From an uncultured Emergencia sp. (GTDB lineage Bacteria; Bacillota; Clostridia; Peptostreptococcales; Anaerovoracaceae): a DNA stretch of 5,618 bases. Location: NCBI GenBank assembly GCA_937997955.1, contig CALLDR010000031.1:1-5618 (forward strand), given 5' to 3'. This document shows positions 1 through 4,129 of the stretch, piece by piece. Made by a program: the position numbers and the translations under genes. Position 1 is the stretch's first letter. Each line of letters starts with the position of its first letter. The notes below the pieces were generated by a model. It ran no database searches. It was not told the DNA's origin and saw only the letters and a list, made by a program, of their open reading frames with translations.

Positions 1-265
1 TATTTCCACCACCAATAAATAATGCGGAATAATTTTCTAAATTTTTATTAAATAAATCAGAACCCGAAACAACCATATCTATATTTGGAACATCAACCCC
101 TTTTAATTCATCTTTAATCCATTCATAACAGCTTGGATATCTTTCACTTGGCATAGCAAGTGGAATATATAATATAGGTTTATTATGATCTATAACTTTA
201 TTTAATTTCTTATTTGCATCAACTGTTTGTTGTCCACAACCTCCACCGCATAAAAATATTCTCAT
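1..265 (-). CDS. Peptidase E-like protein (family S51, class I glutamine amidotransferase-like fold), N-terminal part
   Basis: The first 88 codons of a minus-strand gene can be read from an ATG at 265-263 to the window edge, which cuts the gene. The product begins MRIFLCGGGCGQQT, followed by a core strand ILYIPLAM, the segment YPSCYEWIKDEL, and FIGGGN at the edge. This order is typical of the short Clostridia proteins annotated as peptidase E or 'type 1 glutamine amidotransferase-like', cytoplasmic serine peptidases that in characterised members cleave N-terminal Asp-X dipeptides. The catalytic Ser and His lie beyond the window, so activity cannot be judged. A GGAG lies 10 nt upstream of the ATG. 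The gene is very AT-rich, unlike everything right of about position 460, and may have a different origin. The family call is fairly sure; substrate and physiological role are unknown. Confidence 0.8.
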   Translation of the reverse strand, partial: MRIFLCGGGCGQQTVDANKKLNKVIDHNKPILYIPLAMPSERYPSCYEWIKDELKGVDVPNIDMVVSGSDLFNKNLENYSALFIGGGN

Positions 266-571
266 CCTATCTCATCTCCAGATACATTTCTCTTGTTATT
301 AAAAGTTGTTTTGCTCTTACTTTCTTTGCCAAAAACTAACTCTTTTTTCGTAATTCTATTGAAAAAATCAAAAAATGCTATAATTAACACAGTTGATTTA
401 ATCAATCTTTGGAGTGCATTTTTTCGAGTATAAGAAAAGTTAAGGCTCGTTTGTAAGGGCAAACATGGAAGATATCTCCGTTTTGGTTTTTCCCTTATTT
501 TATCATGAAGAAAGCAGAGAGGGCAAGAGAGCGGTTTTCAATTTAAGGGACTTTCGGCAGATTTTTCCCGA
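266..571. other. AT-rich to mixed-composition stretch without a convincing gene
   Basis: About 300 bases between the peptidase E start and the terminator at 574-612. A minus-strand frame (462-262, TTG start, 66 codons) stays open and its TGA overlaps the peptidase ATG as ATGA. Its translation, with a short hydrophobic run (TVLIIAFFDFF) and a Lys-rich tail, matches no family I recognise. It could be the remnant C-terminus of a gene once coupled to the peptidase, or chance in AT-rich DNA. The change from AT-rich to balanced composition falls at roughly 440-470. No repeat ends or attachment site were seen. Confidence 0.4.
377..405 (-). promoter_or_regulatory. Weak promoter-like pair and small palindrome upstream of peptidase E
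   Basis: On the minus strand TTGATT (405-400) and TATAGC (382-377) are 17 bp apart, a weak match to a housekeeping promoter that could drive the peptidase gene. On the plus strand the same DNA reads TGCTATAAT (376-384), a perfect extended -10 element, though without a well-spaced -35. The two arms TTGATT and AATCAA (393-398 and 400-405) form a perfect inverted repeat with a one-base centre, which could be an operator. AT-rich DNA yields such matches by chance, so confidence is low. Confidence 0.25.
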
Positions 572-573
572 CA

Positions 574-612
574 AAACCAAAAGCCCCGAGCGGCATTGCT
601 TCCGCTCGGGGC
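574..612 (-). terminator. Intrinsic terminator of the membrane/zinc-ribbon gene
   Basis: An 11-bp perfect GC-rich stem (GCCCCGAGCGG at 583-593 paired with CCGCTCGGGGC at 602-612) encloses an 8-base loop. Read on the minus strand it is followed by TTTTGGTTTT. It lies 19 bases past the stop of the gene ending at 632, the expected place for a Rho-independent terminator. Confidence 0.9.
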
Positions 613-631
613 ATAATCTTAGTATTTGCGT

Positions 632-1258
632 TTAAGCCTGAGGCTGATTGTTGTCACAGTTGGGGCACTTGCCGGCTTCGTTCAACGGCGAACCGCACTT
701 GCCGCAGAATTTGGCTACGGGTGCGCTCTGCGGGACTTGGGGCTGCGGGTTCTGAGGCTGTGCTGCCTTAGACCGAAGCTGCTGGCGCAGGTCGCCCATG
801 TCGGGGGCCATGAAAATGCCGTTCTTCTCTTCGTTTCCGTTCTGGCTGCGGAGCTTATTGTTGATGGAGATTACGTTTTTCAGCAGCAAGACTGCCATCA
901 TCAACAGTTCATACACCAGTCGGATCATAATGGGTCCGAGGATCATGGTCAGGATGCCGTAGACGCCCAGCCAGTGGCGATTGCCAAAGTAGTCTTCAGG
1001 CGCGGCAAAGAGCATGAAGAAACCCAGAATGATCATATCTGCCGTGAAGAAAATGTACAGAGCCTGCAGAATTTTCTCTACGATCAGGTACTTGAAATTG
1101 CAGGTATCGTGGAGGAACTTGCCGAAAGCATTGAGCTTTTCGCGGCGTTTTTCGGGGACGATAAACACATAGGCCAAAACTGTGGCGACGATAGCCAAAA
1201 TTCCGCCGACGATGGTGAATATACCGAGCTGCTCGATTGCATCACTATAAATATTCAT
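632..1258 (-). CDS. DUF4282-like membrane protein with C-terminal zinc ribbon
   Basis: A 208-residue protein. Visible parts are a hydrophobic helix at about 12-33, a second at 62-84, a longer hydrophobic stretch at 97-127, a polar segment, a Gln/Pro-rich linker (about 166-180), and a C-terminal zinc ribbon with two CxxC pairs (C185, C188, C198, C201). The spacing of helices 2 and 3 and the run RLVYELLMMAVLLLKNV resemble the DUF4282 membrane domain, of unknown function. The ribbon, probably cytoplasmic, would bind Zn and might contact protein or nucleic acid. The frame extends upstream to an ATG at 1318, but I chose the ATG at 1258: it has an AGAGG six bases upstream, and the longer form would start roughly at the transcription start, leaving no leader. 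The gene has its own promoter and terminator, so it is probably transcribed alone. Function unknown; the DUF assignment rests on pattern memory. Confidence 0.8.
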   Translation of the reverse strand: MNIYSDAIEQLGIFTIVGGILAIVATVLAYVFIVPEKRREKLNAFGKFLHDTCNFKYLIVEKILQALYIFFTADMIILGFFMLFAAPEDYFGNRHWLGVYGILTMILGPIMIRLVYELLMMAVLLLKNVISINNKLRSQNGNEEKNGIFMAPDMGDLRQQLRSKAAQPQNPQPQVPQSAPVAKFCGKCGSPLNEAGKCPNCDNNQPQA

Positions 1259-1264
1259 GTTGTA

Positions 1265-1269
1265 CCTCT
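1265..1269 (-). promoter_or_regulatory. Ribosome binding site deciding the start at 1258
   Basis: AGAGG, within a purine run GAGAGAGG, lies six bases before the ATG at 1258-1256. No comparable site precedes the upstream in-frame ATG at 1318, which also lies almost at the predicted transcription start. Confidence 0.7.
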
Positions 1270-1321
1270 CTCTTTCTTTGCTGTAATGATTAGGTAAACA
1301 GGTACCCTCTAAGCTCAAAAT

Positions 1322-1350
1322 AGCATACCTCTAAATCCGAAATTTGTCAA
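1322..1350 (-). promoter_or_regulatory. SigA-type promoter of the membrane/zinc-ribbon gene
   Basis: On the minus strand a consensus -35 TTGACA (1350-1345) is followed after exactly 17 bp by TATGCT (1327-1322), which matches four of six -10 positions. Transcription would begin near 1315, giving a leader of roughly 57 bases before the chosen ATG at 1258. Confidence 0.7.
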
Positions 1351-1430
1351 GATTCAGATCTATATGGAACGTTTAAGGCAGAGCGCCTTCCGAGCAGCCG
1401 CAGGGTGAGCTTGCTGCGCCGGTATCAAGG

Positions 1431-1471
1431 AAAAGTCCACCGCAATTTCACGAAAATTGCGGTGGACTTTT
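1431..1471 (-). terminator. Terminator of the sugar-catabolic operon (symmetric stem)
   Basis: An 18-bp perfect inverted repeat (1431-1448 with 1454-1471), arms beginning AAAAGTCCACCGC, encloses a 5-base loop. Both ends carry four A/T pairs, so the hairpin ends in U residues whichever strand is read. It lies about 160 bases past the dehydrogenase stop and just before the promoter at 1322-1350, so it separates the two transcription units. No plus-strand gene was seen that would need it. Confidence 0.85.
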
Positions 1472-1615
1472 GGCAAATTTGAAATTTAGACAGATACCCT
1501 CTCGGGCTTCCAGCCGGTGTATCTCGTCGTCGGCAATGGTCTGCACGATTTTGAAAATCTGCTTTTTACCGTTGTGGGTCACTCTTATGACATGTGGCTT
1601 TGGGTTGCGTGTCAA
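1448..1615 (-). CDS. Possible small protein or gene remnant at the operon's end
   Basis: After the dehydrogenase stop a minus-strand frame stays open from 1636 to a TGA at 1450-1448. It has no ATG. A TTG at 1615-1613 with a GGAAG seven bases upstream would give 55 residues. The translation looks protein-like: basic near the N-terminus (TRNPKPHVIRVTHNGKKQ), then an amphipathic stretch (IVQTIADDEIHRLEAREGI). I recognise no family. The stop lies inside the terminator hairpin, so the last dozen codons are terminator sequence and the natural end may be lost. It could be a real operon-distal peptide, the tail of a decayed or inserted gene, or chance. The rest of the 1319-1628 gap holds the terminator, the promoter at 1322-1350, and a GC-rich stretch (1381-1430) I cannot assign. 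Confidence 0.25.
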   Translation of the reverse strand: MTRNPKPHVIRVTHNGKKQIFKIVQTIADDEIHRLEAREGICLNFKFAKSPPQFS

Positions 1616-1628
1616 ACGGGCACTTCCA

Positions 1629-2804
1629 TCAATCGTTCACCGTTATCCAACGTCCGGTTTCCGCCGACCGTTTCACGGCATCGCAAACGCGTTCCACTCG
1701 ATACCCTTCTGCGAAGCTGGTAGACGGCTGCTTGCCTTCTACCACCGCTTTGATAAACTCGTAGGATTCGATGGATTTCAATTCGCCGTACCCAATGTTC
1801 ATTCCGGGAATGTTCCAGGTCACTTCCCCGTGAAAATGCGCGGGGCCGGTGTAGATTGTCTTAAAGCCCCTTCTGTCGTCGGGGTCGCCAGCCAAACACA
1901 CCTGCAACTCGTTGAGTCGCTCGTAGTTGAAGTAGAGGCTGCCCAGAGTGCCGTGAAGCTCTACCGTGATGAAGTTGTTGCGACCCCAGGCGTTTCTCGT
2001 GGCCTCGATGCTGCCTACCGCGCCGTTTTTAAACTTCACGAGGAAGCTGTCCTCATCATCCACGTCTACGGCCTTCCGCTTCGCGTCGGCTCCGAGCTTT
2101 ACGGTGCCCAACAGGTCTGTGCCGCCTTCCTGCACCGGCCGCTCGGTGATGTAGGTCTGCATCATGCCGGTTACCGCCTCGATGTCACCCGCCAGATACT
2201 GGGCGATGTCGATCACGTGCGAGGCGATGTCGCCAAGCGTCCCCGCGCCGGCGATGTCTTTCTGGAACCGCCAGGAGAGCGGGGAGGCAGGATCGGCCGA
2301 CCAGCTTTGCAGATAGGTGCACCGCACGTTGAGAATTTTGCCGATGGATCCCTCATCGATGAATTTCTTGGCGAGGTCGATCGCCGGAACGCGCCTGTAC
2401 TGGTAGGCGTTCATGGCAATGATCCCCTTTTGCGCCGCTTTCTTTGCGGCCTCCGCCATGGCCTTCGCGTCCTCCAATGTCGAGGCGATTGGCTTTTCGC
2501 AGAGTACGTGCTTCCCTGCGTTCAGCGCAGCGATGGCGATTTCGGCGTGGACGTTGTTCGGCGTGCAGATACTTACCACGTCGATCTCGGGATCGTTGAC
2601 GATGTCGCGCCAGTCCGTGCAGCATTTTTCAAAGCCGAAGCGCTCTTTCGCGTCCGCCGCGATTTCCGGGACGATGTCGCAGATTGTCTTTAAAACCGGC
2701 ACGGCCGGGGCCGGCCAGAAATACTTGGGCATGTCGGAATACCCGATTGAGTGCGCTTTTCCCATGAACCCGGCACCAACCAGGCCCACATTCAGTTTTT
2801 TCAT
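1629..2804 (-). CDS. Gfo/Idh/MocA-family NAD(P)-dependent sugar/cyclitol dehydrogenase
   Basis: A 391-residue cytoplasmic oxidoreductase of normal length for the family. The N-terminal Rossmann fold opens with VGLVGAGFMGKAH (6-18), the dinucleotide-binding glycine motif. VVSICTPNNVHAE (76-88) and the EKP motif (103-105, catalytic Lys104) follow. The C-terminal alpha/beta domain carries GDIASHVID (191-199), which supplies the Asp192/His196 pair of the active site. Members oxidise a sugar or cyclitol hydroxyl, or reduce the ketone, using NAD(P). The substrate is not readable: myo-inositol-like cyclitols, keto-glycosides, levoglucosan-type sugars or C-glycosides all use this family alongside a TIM-barrel partner. 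GGGAGG at 2813-2818 lies eight bases before the ATG. It is the second gene of an operon, 73 bases after the TIM-barrel gene, so the two enzymes probably act on successive intermediates. All key catalytic residues are present and no damage is visible. Confidence 0.93.
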   Translation of the reverse strand: MKKLNVGLVGAGFMGKAHSIGYSDMPKYFWPAPAVPVLKTICDIVPEIAADAKERFGFEKCCTDWRDIVNDPEIDVVSICTPNNVHAEIAIAALNAGKHVLCEKPIASTLEDAKAMAEAAKKAAQKGIIAMNAYQYRRVPAIDLAKKFIDEGSIGKILNVRCTYLQSWSADPASPLSWRFQKDIAGAGTLGDIASHVIDIAQYLAGDIEAVTGMMQTYITERPVQEGGTDLLGTVKLGADAKRKAVDVDDEDSFLVKFKNGAVGSIEATRNAWGRNNFITVELHGTLGSLYFNYERLNELQVCLAGDPDDRRGFKTIYTGPAHFHGEVTWNIPGMNIGYGELKSIESYEFIKAVVEGKQPSTSFAEGYRVERVCDAVKRSAETGRWITVND

Positions 2805-2830
2805 TGTAAAATCCTCCCATTCTAAGATGC

Positions 2831-2873
2831 CCTCCTGCGCCGCGCGCCGTTGACCGACGCCGCGGACGGGAGG
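2831..2873 (-). other. Intergenic RNA stem-loop between the two catabolic genes
   Basis: In the 73-base gap the transcript can fold. CCGCG and CGTC, separated by one bulged G (2865-2856), pair with GGCG and CGCGG (2848-2840) around a 7-base loop, and an outer CCUCC/GGAGG pair (2873-2869 with 2835-2831) may extend the structure. No U-run follows, so it is not a terminator. It may protect or process the mRNA and set the relative output of the two genes. The fold is predicted by eye only. Confidence 0.4.
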
Positions 2874-2877
2874 AATT

Positions 2878-3690
2878 TTAGATCAGCTTGCCTTGCAGGA
2901 AACGGTACGATGTCCGGCAGGCTTCTTCCGGGTCGCCGGCAAAGCCGTCAGCCTCCACCAGATAATCTCCTGCATATCCCTTTTCCTTCAGGAACCGCAG
3001 AACTCCTTCGACATCGACGTGCCCGGTGCCCAGCGGGGCAAATCCGTTTTCGTCCAAATCCTTCAGGTGGACGAAGGAGATTCTGTCGTAGTACTTTTTG
3101 ACGATCTCCAGAGGATCTCCGCCGCCGGCAGCCAGATGCGCCAGATCCGGGCAGATCTTGATGTCGCTCACCGAAAAGAGTCGGTCGATCTGTTCCGGCT
3201 TTTCCGCCATGGAACCGAGATGCGGGTGGTAGCTTGCCTCGATGCCGTGGGCGGCGAAGACCTTTTCTGCCTCCTTCAGCCCTTTGGCCAGAAGCGCATA
3301 GTCACCCGTCTGGACGCCTTTCCCACGTATGGCACCGCCGCAGAACGCCACGTAGGAAACGCCTACCTGTTCCGCCAGAGCAGCGACTGTCTCCATGTGA
3401 AACATCTCGTCCTCCAGCGCGTCTGGGTAGATAAAATTGGCGCCCACGCAGACGCTCATCATGCCGGCACCGTAGCGGGCCAGCATGTCTTTGAGCACTT
3501 GGATGTCTGAACCGTATTTGGTCAGGTTCCCTTCCAACACCTCAATATACCGAAAGCCTGCGTTTGTGATTTTTTTCAGCACCGCTTCGTCGTCGCAAAG
3601 GGTCAGATACCGGATGTCCTTAATGCTTGTAACGCCGCCTCCTTCTCCTACCAGAGGGCCGAACGCATTTGTCATATAACCGAGTTTCAT
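2878..3690 (-). CDS. IolE-like TIM-barrel sugar isomerase/epimerase/dehydratase
   Basis: A 270-residue protein of the xylose isomerase-like TIM-barrel superfamily (AP endonuclease 2 type), usual length. Likely metal and substrate residues lie at strand ends in the expected order: Glu50 (YIEV), His155/His157 (SYHPHLG), Asp182 and His185 (CPDLAHLA), His208 (FVHLKD) and Glu246 (VEAD). The YHPH motif, the GGGDPLEIVKKYYDRI segment and the FAPLGTGHVD turn resemble 2-keto-myo-inositol dehydratase (IolE) and related keto-sugar enzymes. Members need a divalent metal such as Mn or Co and isomerise, epimerise or eliminate at carbons next to a keto group, which fits a partner dehydrogenase that makes the ketone. 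It is the first gene of the operon; AAAGGAG (3696-3702) lies five bases before the ATG. Substrate unknown: inositol, 3-keto-glycosides and C-glycosides are all possible, so I give no gene name. Confidence 0.9.
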   Translation of the reverse strand: MKLGYMTNAFGPLVGEGGGVTSIKDIRYLTLCDDEAVLKKITNAGFRYIEVLEGNLTKYGSDIQVLKDMLARYGAGMMSVCVGANFIYPDALEDEMFHMETVAALAEQVGVSYVAFCGGAIRGKGVQTGDYALLAKGLKEAEKVFAAHGIEASYHPHLGSMAEKPEQIDRLFSVSDIKICPDLAHLAAGGGDPLEIVKKYYDRISFVHLKDLDENGFAPLGTGHVDVEGVLRFLKEKGYAGDYLVEADGFAGDPEEACRTSYRFLQGKLI

Positions 3691-3714
3691 GTCTGCTCCT
3701 TTCTTGTTTTTATA

Positions 3715-3728
3715 AATTTGCGCAAATT
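3715..3728. promoter_or_regulatory. Operator O1: LacI-type palindrome downstream of the operon promoter
   Basis: AATTTGCGCAAATT is a perfect 14-bp palindrome with the central CpG-containing core (TTTGCGCAAA) typical of LacI/GalR-family sites. It lies about 10-22 bases past the predicted transcription start and ahead of the ribosome binding site, where a bound repressor would block transcription. The neighbouring gene at 4130 encodes a LacI-type protein, the likely binder, although its DNA-binding domain is outside the window. Confidence 0.75.
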
Positions 3729-3743
3729 AGTTTTACTTCCATT

Positions 3744-3772
3744 ATGATACTCTGCGCTGCGGCGATTGTCAA
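3744..3772 (-). promoter_or_regulatory. Strong SigA-type promoter of the catabolic operon
   Basis: On the minus strand consensus TTGACA (3772-3767) is separated by exactly 17 bp from TATCAT (3749-3744), which matches five of six -10 positions. The predicted start is near 3737, giving a leader of about 46 bases that contains the operator at 3715-3728. Near-consensus strength plus a downstream operator fits an operon held off by a repressor. Confidence 0.8.
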
Positions 3773-3942
3773 TTTCTACTTGCAATTTCGAGAAAATTCG
3801 TTTGTTTCGCCAAATATAAGGAACAAAATTAGGCATTTCCAATCAAGCTTTCTTTTCGCTTGCGATGCTTTGACACCTGTGTTAGGCTGTCCGGTCCGTT
3901 TGCTCGTTGGAAGATGCCTTGACTTCTCGTTCTTTCGTGTAT
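3773..3942. other. Non-coding spacer between the two operators
   Basis: Part of a gap of 439 bases without a gene (3691-4129). Frames open here on both strands translate to Lys/Arg/Ser-rich or Cys/Phe-rich strings with no family likeness, and they run through the terminators. A poor promoter-like pair (TTGGAA and TATATT, 18 bp apart, minus strand, about 3814-3843) was seen but not called. The stretch's likely role is to hold the two palindromes apart. Confidence 0.5.
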
Positions 3943-3954
3943 ATTTGCGCAAAT
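3943..3954. promoter_or_regulatory. Operator O2: second copy of the palindrome
   Basis: ATTTGCGCAAAT, a perfect 12-bp palindrome, shares the 13-base string ATTTGCGCAAATT with the site at 3715-3728. The two centres are 227 bp apart. It lies upstream of the operon promoter and just past the regulator's second terminator. An auxiliary site allowing DNA looping by a tetrameric repressor is the obvious role; no separate promoter next to it was convincing. Confidence 0.65.
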
Positions 3955-3969
3955 TTTCTTTACTGCGCC

Positions 3970-3996
3970 AAAAAAAAACGCGGCCGAAAAGCCGCG
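3970..3996 (-). terminator. Second, distal terminator behind the regulator
   Basis: Read on the minus strand, CGCGGC, a 6-base loop and GCCGCG (stem arms 3991-3996 and 3979-3984) are followed by nine U residues (3978-3970). It lies about 55 bases beyond the first terminator and should catch read-through before it reaches the operators and operon promoter. Confidence 0.85.
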
Positions 3997-4051
3997 CGGG
4001 GGATAGGGGCAATGAAAAATTCCGGGAACCCGGCTTGCGCGGGCGCTATGT

Positions 4052-4091
4052 AAAAAGCGGATAAGCCCTGCTTCCAGATGCTTATCCGCTT
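4052..4091 (-). terminator. First terminator of the regulator gene
   Basis: A 12-bp perfect stem (4080-4091 with 4055-4066, arm AAGCGGATAAGC) around a 13-base loop is followed by a U-run on the minus strand. It begins 38 bases past the regulator's stop. Confidence 0.9.
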
Positions 4092-4129
4092 GATATTCTG
4101 CCGACCGGTTTGGACGTGGCGAACCGCCG

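Noticed and set aside
465..635. Plus-strand ATG frame of 56 codons preceded by AAGG
   Set aside because: It reads through the terminator hairpin at 574-612 and resembles no protein family; composition is not gene-like.
626..1297. Plus-strand open frame of 223 codons opposite the membrane/zinc-ribbon gene
   Set aside because: The minus-strand product has coherent helices and a zinc ribbon plus its own promoter, ribosome site and terminator; the plus frame has none of these.
1259..1318. Upstream in-frame ATG that would add 20 residues to the membrane protein
   Set aside because: It lies almost at the predicted transcription start of the TTGACA-17-TATGCT promoter and lacks a ribosome site; the added residues (with KERERY) are not signal-like.
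1431..1471. Long perfect inverted repeat as the end of a mobile element
   Set aside because: Symmetric A/T ends, a 5-base loop and its position after an operon fit an intrinsic terminator; no transposase or matching second copy was found.
1470..2693. Plus-strand open frame of 407 codons opposite the dehydrogenase
   Set aside because: It is the mirror of a clear Gfo/Idh/MocA gene with intact motifs; the translation is rich in Arg, His and Val with no family pattern and no ribosome site.
2893..3510. Plus-strand open frame of 205 codons opposite the TIM-barrel gene
   Set aside because: Shadow of the isomerase gene; no recognisable domain and no ribosome site.
3669..4064. Overlapping opposite-strand frames (131 and 78 codons) in the regulatory gap
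   Set aside because: Both cross operators and terminators, lack family likeness, and have compositions expected of untranslated DNA.
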